Source: Saprospiraceae bacterium | GTDB taxonomy: Bacteria; Bacteroidota; Bacteroidia; Chitinophagales; Saprospiraceae | Reading direction: 5' to 3' | Assembly: GCA_041392805.1 (NCBI GenBank) | Contig: JAWKLJ010000002.1 | Location: 3,425,001 to 3,489,000 of the forward strand | Length of the DNA stretch: 64,000 nt | Shown here: positions 54,463-63,892 of the stretch, piece by piece | How the letters are laid out: every line of letters begins with the position of its first letter | Position numbering within the stretch: the stretch's first letter is position 1 | Notes under the pieces: model-generated | The model's database searches: none | Told to the model about the DNA's origin: nothing | What the model saw: the letters and a program-made list of their open reading frames with translations, nothing else | Translations under genes and position numbers: made by a program

Positions 54463-54978
54463 TTATTCAATGTTTACAAATTCTCCATTCTCAAAATATA
54501 AAGTTAATCCATGTTCAATGTCCCAATCTATTTTAACATTAATCGAGAATTTCAATTCAGGGCCTGAGTCTTGCACATAAAACACTTCTTGAAAATTACA
54601 ATATGAATAAACAGTTTCTTTTGTTTGACCTTTAAAAAATATTCTATTAGCTTCAGTGTTTCCATATTTGATGATTAGTTCGTCAGGCACTTGTGCATAA
54701 CTTGTAGCTTCTATGTAAATATTAAATAGTCTAAATATTTCATCTTTTAACTTTTCTATAAACAAAGATTTGTCTAAGTTTAAAAATGAATTAACACAAT
54801 TAGCTACATAATCTGTTACTAATTTTTGGCTGTCTTTTTCTTGTTCACCAGTTTCCCAATTTAATGTTGGAATATAGATTAATTGATTAATTTCCTTGTC
54901 AAAGGCACCAGAATAAACTTTAAAAATTAGACCGTATCCAATATTTTTTGCTGAGGATTTTATTTCTTCTCTTGTCAT
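54463..54978 (-). CDS. Unrecognised cassette protein, possibly DUF6985-like
   Basis: A 171-residue soluble protein ending DIEHGLTLYFENGEFVNIE, a finish that resembles DUF6985-type proteins associated with polymorphic toxin immunity; this is a tentative reading. N-terminal half helical with NCVNSFLNLDKSLFIEKL. First gene of its cassette. Confidence 0.55.
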   Translation of the reverse strand: MTREEIKSSAKNIGYGLIFKVYSGAFDKEINQLIYIPTLNWETGEQEKDSQKLVTDYVANCVNSFLNLDKSLFIEKLKDEIFRLFNIYIEATSYAQVPDELIIKYGNTEANRIFFKGQTKETVYSYCNFQEVFYVQDSGPELKFSINVKIDWDIEHGLTLYFENGEFVNIE

Positions 54979-55002
54979 TGGTTTTGTATCATTTTAAATC
55001 GC

Positions 55003-55068
55003 ATACAACGGTCCGCCTAGCCGCAGGCTGCCCGTTTAGGGCAGCTTGGCGGCTAGGCTCTGTTGCAT
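55003..55068 (-). other. attC 33 (short ctagccgc type)
   Basis: ATACAAC (55003-55009) and GTTGCAT (55062-55068). Confidence 0.85.
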
Positions 55069-55104
55069 GCATTACTTAAAATTCCCATCCCGAATCTTTC
55101 ATTA

Positions 55105-55824
55105 TTAATATGAAACCTCCTCCAACATATCGATTGAATTTCTTAATCTCTCTTCTAACCTATCCAATTCTTTATCATTGGTTCTAAATTTGTGTTTTTT
55201 TAGCTCTTGCAGTAACTCAATGTTGGTTCTTAAATCAACCGCAATCTTTCTAATCAGATAATTTTGATCAGATTCTTTTTTCCTAATTACGTTCAGCTGA
55301 GTACTTAGTACGGATATTTGATTTTGCAATTCCACCACATTTGTATTTTCAATTGGGCCAACTTGACTTTCATTAATTTTTTGCTCCATTGCAATTCTCT
55401 TCTTATTGATAGCTATTAATCCTCTATAATTGGAAACTAGTTTTGTATTTAACTTCTCTTGTTCAATAGACTCTATACCTATTTTCTCTAAAGCTTTTAA
55501 TCTTGGGTTTATTTGATTTTCTATTAAGTTGTCAATTTTAGTGCTTATAGTATTGCTAAATGATAAATCCGTACTGTTAACTAAAAGAACTCCAAGTGAA
55601 TCGTAAACAGCAATATTATAGTTGATAGAGTCAATCAACTTATTGATCTCAACAATTCTCAGTTCGAATGAATTCTTGATATTTTTTTCTCTGGCAATTA
55701 TATATATTACAGCACTCATAATAATTATAAGTATGGCTAAAATGGTCCCCCAAAGTATATTCCTTGCCCTTTTCTCTGCATTATTAATCTGTTTTATTAA
55801 ACTATCAAAGTTTTCCACCATCAA
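55105..55824 (-). CDS. Membrane-anchored coiled-coil protein
   Basis: A 239-residue protein with one transmembrane helix (about 24-44) and a long coiled-coil-like C-terminal region (ELQNQISVLSTQLNVIRKKE, LDRLEERLRNSIDMLEE). It lies 5 bp after the EAD-like membrane protein gene, so both are probably co-translated and may form a membrane complex. Function unknown. Confidence 0.65.
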   Translation of the reverse strand: MMVENFDSLIKQINNAEKRARNILWGTILAILIIIMSAVIYIIAREKNIKNSFELRIVEINKLIDSINYNIAVYDSLGVLLVNSTDLSFSNTISTKIDNLIENQINPRLKALEKIGIESIEQEKLNTKLVSNYRGLIAINKKRIAMEQKINESQVGPIENTNVVELQNQISVLSTQLNVIRKKESDQNYLIRKIAVDLRTNIELLQELKKHKFRTNDKELDRLEERLRNSIDMLEEVSY

Positions 55825-55829
55825 TAAGT

Positions 55830-56465
55830 TTAGTTAAGAATTGACTGTTCAATTTTCTTCCAAATCAAATCATTTATTTTTTCAATCTCACCCGTATTGC
55901 TTTCAACAAGTAAAGCCTTTTCAAGTTGAATCATTAATATGCTGAAAACATTAATCTTTTCAAGATTATTTATTATTTGTTTGAACGCTATGAAGCATGC
56001 TAAAAGCATCAGTACTCCTCCACAAATTAAAATAGTCCTAATCAGATTATTGCCTGAGAAAAAACCAATACATATCAGTGTTATACTTAGAATCAGCGAG
56101 ATAATAGTTAAAAGCATAAAATACCGAAGTGATAGTTTTTGTCCATTTATAAGTTGATCAATTTGGCTAGAATCAATCAAAGCGGTATTTGATCTCAGAG
56201 GAAGCTCATCATGTTTACCATTTGCCTCTATACTTGAAATAAAGGTTAAAATATTAACTCCAATTTTATTAGTTTCAATTATTAGTTTATCATGATCAAG
56301 TATTCCTCTAATGTTTTGTTTATCTAAATAGGATAGTCGGCTTTCCAGTAGTAAAAGTTCATTTTGTTCAATTTCCCCTAATGGTAAACTTGATAAAGCA
56401 TTAATGGCATCTTTATACTCGCTATTGGCAACCAAAGATCTTATTTGTTCTATTTCTCCAGTCAT
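55830..56465 (-). CDS. EAD-like domain protein with two membrane helices
   Basis: A 211-residue protein. Residues 1-85 (IEQIRSLVANSEYKDAINAL ... LLESRLSYLDKQNIRGIL ... IETNKIGVNILTFISSI) fit the helical effector-associated domain (EAD11-like) pattern, including the RLxxLxxxxxxGI core. Two transmembrane helices follow (about 106-148), then a short cytoplasmic tail. In conflict systems EADs recruit partners through EAD-EAD contacts; a membrane effector fits that logic. A related EAD heads the CHAT protein at 60193. The assignment is by eye and needs a profile search. Confidence 0.6.
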   Translation of the reverse strand: MTGEIEQIRSLVANSEYKDAINALSSLPLGEIEQNELLLLESRLSYLDKQNIRGILDHDKLIIETNKIGVNILTFISSIEANGKHDELPLRSNTALIDSSQIDQLINGQKLSLRYFMLLTIISLILSITLICIGFFSGNNLIRTILICGGVLMLLACFIAFKQIINNLEKINVFSILMIQLEKALLVESNTGEIEKINDLIWKKIEQSILN

Positions 56466-56580
56466 CTACTATTTTAGATAAACTACTCTTTTAACGGTTA
56501 TTCAATATTTTTTGGAAATTCTCCCGATAAAAATACATGGATATTCTTCAAAATGTATTCTGATAGTGTTTTTTTATTGC

Positions 56581-56719
56581 ATGCAACGGTCCGCGGAGGC
56601 GCTGTGCCACCGTTTTTTTCTCAATTTATGTCTTTCTCCCTTAAATTTCAATTCTCTTTTTCAATCCAATTCAACTTTTTAAGGAAACGGTGGCATAGAC
56701 GCTCTCCGCTGTGTTGTAG
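56581..56719 (-). other. attC 34 (long ccaccg type)
   Basis: ATGCAAC (56581-56587) and GTTGTAG (56713-56719); arms GCCACCGTTT / AAACGGTGGC. Confidence 0.85.
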
Positions 56720-56802
56720 GCAGTACCATCAGCCTTTCCTAGTAATCTTCATGATAAACATTAGTTCATTCTCATCTTGTTTAAAGCCTTAAGAAGTACT
56801 TT

Positions 56803-56997
56803 TCAACTCTTTTTATTTGACCTTTTCTCTACTTGAAACCATACATATCCTCCAATTAAGCTTAAAATCAAAGAAATACCAAGGAATCTAATTGGCTCAA
56901 TTAAATAATTCGGTTCTGCTTCTGTTATTCCCAATAGAACATTTGAAAATACAATCAAAAGGAACATCCATAGTATATTTTTCAACAATCTGTTCAT
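56803..56997 (-). CDS. Small two-helix membrane protein
   Basis: A 64-residue protein with two hydrophobic helices (LLKNILWMFLLIVFSNVLL and FLGISLILSLIGGYVWF) and a basic tail. Second gene of the cassette. The cassette shares its terminal sequences (GTTGTAGGCAGTACC, GCCTACAAC) and attC type with family B but has gene content instead. No family recognised. Confidence 0.5.
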   Translation of the reverse strand: MNRLLKNILWMFLLIVFSNVLLGITEAEPNYLIEPIRFLGISLILSLIGGYVWFQVEKRSNKKS

Positions 56998-57034
56998 TAT
57001 CCTATTTCTATTTTAATTATTCAATCTTATGTTC

Positions 57035-57505
57035 TCAATCCATAAACTCTACGGTTGATGTACATTCATTTTTACCTAACATGCAACTACATGTCTGTTG
57101 TGAACATCTTCTCCTAATTTCATGATTGTTGTACTCTGTTATTTTTATACTGCCTGTGTTGCATTTCATTATACAGCCTATTTTAAATCTACTTTTTCCT
57201 CCTTCTTCCAATGGTATCCCTACTGTCTGAGTTGTTTCTATTCCACTTATTATACTTCTCAATAACTTATACTTCCCTTGCTCATCTTCCATTGTAATTA
57301 TTTCTGCTCTATATATTTGACCTTCTTCTTCACCTAATATTGTAATCATGAAATTTTCCAAATCACTTTCTGTTATTATCTCATAATCCGCTCCTAAATA
57401 TTCTATAACAATTTTCTCATCTGCCGTTTCAAATAATTTAGTTTTACAATTTATTTGAATGAATGTAATCGACACCAAAGCAAATAATATTTTTAGTTTC
57501 TTCAT
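57035..57505 (-). CDS. Cysteine-rich lipoprotein
   Basis: A 156-residue protein with signal MKKLKILFALVSITFIQINC and lipobox. The C-terminal part is Cys-rich (CIMKCNTGSIK, RRRCSQQTCSCMLGKNECTS), suggesting disulfides or metal binding. A purine-rich AGAGGTG lies just upstream of the ATG, one of the few Shine-Dalgarno-like sequences here. No family recognised. Confidence 0.65.
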   Translation of the reverse strand: MKKLKILFALVSITFIQINCKTKLFETADEKIVIEYLGADYEIITESDLENFMITILGEEEGQIYRAEIITMEDEQGKYKLLRSIISGIETTQTVGIPLEEGGKSRFKIGCIMKCNTGSIKITEYNNHEIRRRCSQQTCSCMLGKNECTSTVEFMD

Positions 57506-57599
57506 TTTTCACCTCTTTTAGGTTTTATAATTTGGTTCGGCTATTTTAATTAATCCAAAAGTTCGTTCTTTTACTATTTTTATACCTACAGGCTATTGC

Positions 57600-57665
57600 C
57601 TACAACGTCTCGCCTAGCCGCAGGCTGACCGTTTAGGGAAGCTTGGCGGCTAGGCTTTGTTAGGT
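57600..57665 (-). other. attC 35 (short ctagccgc type)
   Basis: CTACAAC (57600-57606) and GTTAGGT (57659-57665); arms CGCCTAGCCGC / GCGGCTAGG. Confidence 0.85.
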
Positions 57666-57682
57666 GCTGCCACATTTTTCAA

Positions 57683-58090
57683 TCACTTCTTCCAATTATC
57701 CATTTTCAAACCTTTTATATCTCGGTAATGCTTTTCATTGTTTGTTATCAACTCTAGATCTCTTTCTAATGCTATTCCCGCTATCAATAGGTCTAAACTT
57801 CCCACTTCTTTTCCTGTTCTTCTTAAGTCTCCATATATTCTGGCTGAATGGCTAATTGATAATTCACTCAGGTTAATTACTTCACAATTTTTATCCACAA
57901 ATTCTGAAAACTCAGCTAATTGTTTACTCGCTTGTTTGTATTCCAAGCCTCTAATTATTTCAAAATGGCTTATTATAGATATGTTTATGTAGTGATATTC
58001 TCTATAATATTCAATGAATTTTCTGGCAACTGATTCATCCCCTTTTAAAAAGTAGGATAATATATCTGTATCAATGAGCGATTCTTTCAT
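57683..58090 (-). CDS. vapC: PIN-domain toxin (VapC-like)
   Basis: A 135-residue PIN-domain ribonuclease. Catalytic acids are in place: Asp 7/9 in LIDTDILSYF, Glu 44 in SHFEIIRG, Asp 100 in GSLDLLIAG, with the late LITNNEKHYRDI segment. VapC toxins cleave RNA, often tRNA, and are neutralised by the product of the upstream gene. The antitoxin gene is 4 bp upstream in the same cassette. Confidence 0.9.
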   Translation of the reverse strand: MKESLIDTDILSYFLKGDESVARKFIEYYREYHYINISIISHFEIIRGLEYKQASKQLAEFSEFVDKNCEVINLSELSISHSARIYGDLRRTGKEVGSLDLLIAGIALERDLELITNNEKHYRDIKGLKMDNWKK

Positions 58091-58094
58091 CTAT

Positions 58095-58331
58095 TCAATA
58101 TTCTCTAGTCGGTTCTAATCTGTTTTCATGCAAATTTATCGTTAAATCATCAATTAACTCATCATCTATATTTTCCCATATGCCAAAATAATTCAATAGT
58201 GTGGAATCTTCCTCTTGATCTGATTCAAACTGTTTGATGAATTCCAGTATATCACTTAATTTTTCTCCTGAAATTTTATCAACCCTCGTTTTTATTTCTT
58301 CTCTTATTTTAACTGTGTTTACCATTTTCAA
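58095..58331 (-). CDS. Antitoxin of the PIN toxin
   Basis: A 78-residue protein with an N-terminal helical region (VKIREEIKTRVDKISGEKLS) and an acidic C-terminus that would occupy the PIN active site. DNA-binding motif not obvious. Gene order antitoxin-toxin with 4-bp spacing fits a vapBC-type operon. Confidence 0.78.
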   Translation of the reverse strand: MKMVNTVKIREEIKTRVDKISGEKLSDILEFIKQFESDQEEDSTLLNYFGIWENIDDELIDDLTINLHENRLEPTREY

Positions 58332-58464
58332 TGATTTAATTTTCTATCATTTATCAAGTTCCTCGAATTATACCCATTTCAAAGATCGGCATAATTAACT
58401 TCTTTTACAAGGGCTAGTTTCAAAACAAATTTTGATCTTAGCTACTTAATCATTAATTGGTGGC

Positions 58465-58600
58465 ACCTAACGGTCCGCGGAGGCGCTGTGCTGCCGTTTC
58501 TATTTTCCAATTTATGTCTTTCTCTTTACCTAATCAACTTTCTCTCATAATTTAATCTCTTTTACTAACGGCAGCATAGACGACCTCCGCTTTGTTGCAC
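58465..58600 (-). other. attC 36 (long ctgccg type)
   Basis: ACCTAAC (58465-58471) and GTTGCAC (58594-58600). Confidence 0.85.
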
Positions 58601-59134
58601 GCTGGCTTCGCCTTTTTCTTTTCTGTCCACCACTCTACTTGACTGGTGTGTTTTCTCCGATCCTCCGATTTTGGATATCTCAGTTAAGAATTTAATAAAC
58701 TGATAATCAAAATAATAAGTTCTAAAATTTCAAATCTCGAAATAAGTGCTTATAATTCTCAATCGTAAATCTTCCACCAGGTTCCCATGAATTTCAAAGG
58801 TTAAACCGATATACAAATTCTCTCTCCAATCTATTAAGGTTTCAAGGAGAAGTTCTCTAGAATCCACAATCAATCTCCTCCAAAATATTCAAAACTCTCC
58901 ATGATTTTTCAGGCTCAATTTATTCAGATTCCTTTCCAGAATTTCTGATTCAATCCCTGATTTCTGCCCATTCAGGTTTCCTTGATTCCATTGCTGACAC
59001 ACTTCCTTTTCCTTATTTTTTTGATTAATCCAATGCAGCCTGCCTTCCAAATTTACTCTCTTTTCGAAAATTCAAACCTCTTTCTCCAAAGTTAAGCTGA
59101 TACAAATACTTCTTATTTTCCGCTAGCGTGCAAC
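58594..59134 (-). repeat. ORF-less cassette family A, copy 6
   Basis: About 540 bp with the conserved ends; diverged near its middle (AAGCTGATACAAATACTTC end resembles copies 2 and 3). No gene supported. Confidence 0.75.
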
Positions 59135-60177
59135 GTCCCGCATACCTGACGTAGCCAGCTTTTGCTGGCTATGGGGTCGGGTAGGTAGGGGCATTACTGC
59201 CCTTTCCCCCCTAAGAACCGTGCATGCGAGTTTTCCCGCACACGGCTCAAGCACTCCTAACGCCTTTGTCAGCGCACCGAATTGTGCAAGCAATTCGATT
59301 TTACGATAATATTACACCATGTACTTACGAATATCCTGAATTTCATTCAGTCGATGAAAGTTCAGAAGTTTGGCATCGATCAAGGTGCACTGCTTTGATA
59401 AATCGTTTAACTGAAATCTATCGCCACATCCTTTGCTTTCCTCAACAATGTACGTCCTTGTAATTTCTCGTAATAGAGCACCTGCATAGGAAGTCTGCAC
59501 AGCTTTCGCTGGGAGTAATGTTGACCCTTTTCGTTCTTACACCAAAAAAAATCTCAACTCCTATCCCTGTCATTACAACAGGACATTCGCTTTTTCCAGC
59601 ATCCTTTACCTGCACCTCCTTCGTCGGGGATTACTCCCTTCCTACCACTCTTTTGTGGACAGATACAGGCTTACCGAGTTCCGCTTTTAATACTGAATGG
59701 GTTAGCGTCCACCTTTACCTCGGGGGAATAATAGATTGCGCATAGTGAGTATCCGAACTCTATGACCATACCCCTTGTCGTTTTTGACTACGGCGGTTTT
59801 AGCTTGCTATACCAAAGCATTCTAAGGTTAGTCTTTTCCGCCGCTCCAAATCTTGTCCCGATTCATCGGGAGTAACGAGGCTTACAGTGATTCACATTTA
59901 TTACGCATACCATTCCTTCCGCTTCCTCTCACCGCAAAAGACTAGCAGTTTTCGCTTTGACCTCTCGGTCGCTGCTTATCTTGATTACCAAGGAGAGCTT
60001 TGATGTCCTCAGGGCTTAGCACCTCGCCATTACTAGCGACGCACCCCCGAGTAGGAAACTGATAGCAATATATCAGGTTAGATCCAATTTGATCGACTTT
60101 TGTAAGTTCAGCTTTTCATTGGTCTAACAGTATTTAAAAGCGACTTTGCTCGTCGCACCAGGTATGCATTGTTCCAG
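59128..60177 (-). other. attC 37 (agccagc type, interrupted by intron)
   Basis: GTGCAAC (59128-59134) and GTTCCAG (60171-60177), with the intron between GGCTAT and AGGTATGC exactly as in attC 17. Confidence 0.8.
59171..60158 (-). ncRNA. RT-less group II intron, copy C
   Basis: About 988 nt, near-identical to copy B: 5' GTGCGAC, domain V with GAGCCGTGTGCGGGAAAA, domain VI and CCCAT end. No reverse transcriptase. Differences from copy B are mainly in homopolymer lengths. Confidence 0.8.
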
Positions 60178-60192
60178 CCAGCCTTCTTTTCT

Positions 60193-61152
60193 CTAATTTG
60201 GTTTTACCATTTCTGCCCATTCATGATACGTTTGGTCATACCAGTCAAACTGATATTCATTTCCTTTTATTAGCAATTGAGGAGTTTCGATTTGTTCTTT
60301 CTTATATACTCCGTCGAGTTTTAATAAATCAATGCTGTACTCAAAAGAGTATTCTATGCTTTTTCCAGCACCTATTGATTCGTAAAAATGAGATGCAAAT
60401 TCAATTGCAAATTTATCCGTGGTGTATTGGTTCATCGCAATAACGTAGGGGATATGCTTTGATATATCTATTCCATACGGCATAGTATTGCAAGCATTTA
60501 GGAATACACATTCTACATTTTTGTAATGTCTGAAAATTGAGCTAAGGTCTTCGCCTTTTACAACTTTTATTTCATCTGGATTTTCTCCTGTCAACACCAA
60601 ACCAGTCCCATATTCAGGGTCATTAAACAGAGCATTTCCTCCATAATGGAAAAATCTTGGCTCTTTATCTAATTCTAAAATACTTCTCCGAAAATCTATC
60701 GGTTGAACATCTAATTTTACCTTGAATTCGAATAAATCTCTTTTGTTAAATGCACTTAGCTTCTCACTTATTTGCTCTACTTCCTTTCTAATATCTATGT
60801 TGAATTTTCCAGGGTTTGCCCCAAGAAAAAGAATTACATCCTTTTGAATATCTATTTCTTTTATCTCATTCCCAGATATAAATGGCAGGTATCGCTGAAT
60901 GTTAGTTTGAATTTGTTCTATTAATTCCAGTAACCTATTTATAATTCGATTATGCTCAATCCCATATTCATCATTTGATATTATTCCCGCCAATTGGCTT
61001 CTTTTTAACCGTTTTCTATTAGCGTCGGTAATTATTAAAGCGGTTTCAAGCTCTGAATTTGCCAAAGTGAATAGTCGATTTAGCTTATTTATTACTGGCT
61101 CTATTCTGAGTTCAGCAATTGATTTTTTTAGTTCTTTTATAAATTCATTCAT
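60193..61152 (-). CDS. EAD-CHAT caspase-like protein
   Basis: A 319-residue protein. The N-terminal about 85 residues are helical and EAD-like (LETALIITDANRKRLKRSQL, AGIISNDEYGIEHNRIINRL). Residues about 103-315 form a CHAT domain: ILFLGANPGKFN, RFFHYGGNALFND with the catalytic His about 169, and VECVFLNACNT with Cys 221. CHAT domains are caspase-like cysteine proteases used in bacterial defence and cell death, and EADs link effectors to sensors. The cassette holds only this gene and has a leader of about 25 bp, so expression depends on its neighbours or on family A DNA upstream. Confidence 0.82.
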   Translation of the reverse strand: MNEFIKELKKSIAELRIEPVINKLNRLFTLANSELETALIITDANRKRLKRSQLAGIISNDEYGIEHNRIINRLLELIEQIQTNIQRYLPFISGNEIKEIDIQKDVILFLGANPGKFNIDIRKEVEQISEKLSAFNKRDLFEFKVKLDVQPIDFRRSILELDKEPRFFHYGGNALFNDPEYGTGLVLTGENPDEIKVVKGEDLSSIFRHYKNVECVFLNACNTMPYGIDISKHIPYVIAMNQYTTDKFAIEFASHFYESIGAGKSIEYSFEYSIDLLKLDGVYKKEQIETPQLLIKGNEYQFDWYDQTYHEWAEMVKPN

Positions 61153-61176
61153 TGGTTTATTTTTTTTATTGGTTGG

Positions 61177-61312
61177 CTGGAACGGTGCGCGGAGGCGCTG
61201 TGCTGCCGTTTCTATTTTCCAATTTATGCCTTTCTCTTTATCTAATCAACTCTCACTCATAATTTAATCTCTTTTACTAACGGCAGCATAGACGCCCTCC
61301 GCTTTGTTGCAC
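61177..61312 (-). other. attC 38 (long ctgccg type)
   Basis: CTGGAAC (61177-61183) and GTTGCAC (61306-61312); arm reads GTGCGCGG instead of GTCCGCGG. Confidence 0.85.
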
Positions 61313-61799
61313 GCTGGCTTCGCCTTTTTCTTTTCTGTCAACCGTTCTACTTGGCTGGTGTGTCTTCTTCGATTTTTCGATTTCTGAGGTCTCAATTAAA
61401 AAGTTAACAAACTAATAATCAAGATAATAGATTCTAAAATTTCAATTCTCGAAATAAGTGTTTATAATTCTCAATCGTAAATCTTCCACCAGGTTCCCAT
61501 GAATTTCAAAGGTTAAACCGATATATAAATTTCGCTTCAATCTATTAAGATTTCAAGGAGAAATTCTCTAGAATCAATAATCAATCTCCTCCAAAATGTT
61601 CAAAAGTCTCCATGATTTTTCGGACTCAATACATCCAGATGATTTTCCAGAATTTCTGATTCAATCCTTAGATTTCTGTCAATTCAAGTTTCCATGATTC
61701 CATAGCTGACACACTTCCTTTTCCTCTATTTTTTTGATTCCCCAAAGTCTAGCCTGCTTTCCAATTTTACTCTTCTTCCAAAAATTTAAACCGATTTAT

Positions 61800-62916
61800 G
61801 GCGTTGTTGCATAAAGAATCGGGAAACAGCTTTCCTTTATTGAAATACCCCTCAAATAACTTTTGAAATAGGCATACCTTGGGCTGTCATTTTATTCAAA
61901 CATCTAATTTTGACGGCTGCTTCGACTTTCTGACTGCTGAGGTTTCTAGAGTATAATTCTGGGCCATAAATGGCCTTGAACCTAAACATAGTCGTTTCAG
62001 AGAGACTTCTACGATGATACCCACTATCCTGTTTCCATTGCTTTATCCCCTTTTCCGCAATTTGATCTAGAATGTGATTACGTGGATGGTCCATCGGGTT
62101 ACCCTGAGAATCTACTTTATACACAGCATTTTCTTGTGGAGGGATATGTCCCTCAATGTCCTTAATTATCAATAAATCCCAGATATCAAAGCTGTCATAG
62201 GCTCCATCCCCACTTACTCTATCTACTGGACTTTGTACTTGCTCCAGTAGATCGGCGAACTGTTGAGAATCACCATCTCCTTCTCCATTTTTTGTCAGTA
62301 CCTGTGCATGAATAAAGCCAGTGGATTCATCCACTCCCAAATGCAGCTTACGCCAAGTTCGTCGTTTATTATAGCCATGTTTACGAACCTTCCATTCTCC
62401 TTCTCCAAACACCTTCAAGCCCGTAGAATCAAATACGATATACATCGGCCCAGTTGATTTAGCAGCCTTAATATCTACATCTAATTGCTGGGCTCTTCGA
62501 CATATTTGACTATAGCTAGGAGCCGATAAATCAAGCCTAAGTAATCGCAATAAGGAATTCGTAAAACCCTGTAATTGACGATAACCTAATCTAAAGACAG
62601 CCTTCAATTCCAACAAAGCTAATATACATTCATCTGAGTACACAAATTGGGCGCCTTGCTGATCTGGTCCATCATGATGCCATACTTGGGCTAAACTTTC
62701 ATCAAACCATAGGGTAATGTTGCCTCGCCCTACCAAAGCTTGGTTATAGCTACTCCAATTCTTTACTCGATACTTCTTTTTTTCTGCCGTCTCTTGATTC
62801 TTAGCCCCTTTTGATATTACTTTTGCCATAGGTCGAGGATTGTAGGTTTGTTTGTCGTAATTCAAAAATACAAACCTTGGCCTATTTCTAATCTCGCATC
62901 TTTATGCAACAACGCC
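61800..62916 (-). mobile_element. IS5-family (IS903-group) element, intact
   Basis: 1117 bp with terminal repeats GGCGTTGTTGCATAAAGA and a 9-bp duplication CCGATTTAT (61791-61799 and 62917-62925). Carries one transposase gene, intact. Confidence 0.95.
61852..62829 (-). CDS. IS5-family transposase
   Basis: A 325-residue transposase from MAKVISKGAKNQ. Catalytic Asp in IVFDSTGLKVFG and VSGDGAYDSFD, and the IS5 signature Y-(2)-R-(3)-E-(6)-K in YHRRSLSETTMFRFK. A start 12 codons upstream (TTG) is possible but atypical. Provides the reference for the split copy at 35287 and 46967. Confidence 0.95.
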   Translation of the reverse strand: MAKVISKGAKNQETAEKKKYRVKNWSSYNQALVGRGNITLWFDESLAQVWHHDGPDQQGAQFVYSDECILALLELKAVFRLGYRQLQGFTNSLLRLLRLDLSAPSYSQICRRAQQLDVDIKAAKSTGPMYIVFDSTGLKVFGEGEWKVRKHGYNKRRTWRKLHLGVDESTGFIHAQVLTKNGEGDGDSQQFADLLEQVQSPVDRVSGDGAYDSFDIWDLLIIKDIEGHIPPQENAVYKVDSQGNPMDHPRNHILDQIAEKGIKQWKQDSGYHRRSLSETTMFRFKAIYGPELYSRNLSSQKVEAAVKIRCLNKMTAQGMPISKVI

Positions 62917-62966
62917 CCGATTTATCCAAAGTTAAGCCGATACTAATTCTTATTATACCCGCTAGC

Positions 62967-63102
62967 GTGCAACGGTTCGCGGAGGCGCTGTGCTGCCGTT
63001 TCTATTTTCCAATTTATGTCTTTCTCTTTATCTAATCAACTCTCTCTCATAATTTAATCTCTTTTACTAACGGCAGCATAGACGCCCTCCGCTGTGTTAT
63101 GC
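62967..63102 (-). other. attC 39 (long ctgccg type)
   Basis: GTGCAAC (62967-62973) and GTTATGC (63096-63102). Confidence 0.85.
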
Positions 63103-63130
63103 ACAGTCACTCCTACTTCATTTTATTCTT

Positions 63131-63871
63131 TCAATAACTATTCCATCTTGCTTTTCTGCCTCTTACGTCTATATGCACTATTTTTGTACCTGGATATTTC
63201 CCTATTCCTCCTTTATTGCCTATTACATGGTCTTCACATAATTCAAGTATTATCATTTTATCTTTTTCACTATATCTCCCATCTTTATTTACATCTTTTA
63301 TCACCATATCTACTGCTTCTCCTCTTATATGTCTACTGCTTGAAGCTCCTCCTACTTTTTCATTATAATTCGGATGTCTATATCCTTCTTTGACTCTAAA
63401 GCCATTTCTATCATATCCGTTTTCTGATAATTTTTCTTGTAATTCCAGTAGTTTGTATAAGATTTCATTATCTATTACCCAATACAAGGGGGCTTTCGTA
63501 AACAGGAAACTTCGCTTATAATATTTATCTCTACAGATTAAATCTTTTATTCGAATGTTACCTACTATTCTTCGGTATACTTCTTTCTTTTTTAATTGAT
63601 TATACACTAGATTTTTTTGCTCTCCTTGATACTCAGGCTCATTTAACTTTCCATAATTTTGATAGGCTTTCGGTAATTCATCATATCTTAACTGGCTATA
63701 ATTACTCAATATTTCATCTATTTCCTCCCTTTCTAACACATATTCATTATTGTTTAAAAGGTCATATAATATTTGATCAATTATATCTCGTGTATACCAA
63801 TTTAGATATATCCCTAGCGACAATGTCCACAGGGTTATCATTCCTAGTTTTCTATATTTTTTAATCTTCAA
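63131..63871 (-). CDS. M15-type peptidase-like membrane protein
   Basis: A 246-residue protein with an N-terminal membrane helix (about 10-25) and a C-terminal zinc peptidase fold of the M15/DUF882 kind. GYRHPNYNEKVGG is followed by SSRHIRGEAVDMVI (His 181, Asp 188) and VHIDVRG (His 233), the usual HxxxxxxD...H zinc triad. Likely acts on peptidoglycan peptides in the periplasm. An insert NKDGRYSEKD resembles a calcium loop. Confidence 0.82.
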   Translation of the reverse strand: MKIKKYRKLGMITLWTLSLGIYLNWYTRDIIDQILYDLLNNNEYVLEREEIDEILSNYSQLRYDELPKAYQNYGKLNEPEYQGEQKNLVYNQLKKKEVYRRIVGNIRIKDLICRDKYYKRSFLFTKAPLYWVIDNEILYKLLELQEKLSENGYDRNGFRVKEGYRHPNYNEKVGGASSSRHIRGEAVDMVIKDVNKDGRYSEKDKMIILELCEDHVIGNKGGIGKYPGTKIVHIDVRGRKARWNSY

Positions 63872-63892
63872 TATTTCAGTTTAATTGATTGT

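Larger units (their letters stand above)
61306..62973 (-). repeat. ORF-less cassette family A, copy 7 (with IS5)
   Basis: Family A sequence from 61306 to 61799, resuming at 62926. An IS5 element sits near the leading end. Ends GTTGCACGCT / AGCGTGCAAC. Confidence 0.75.
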
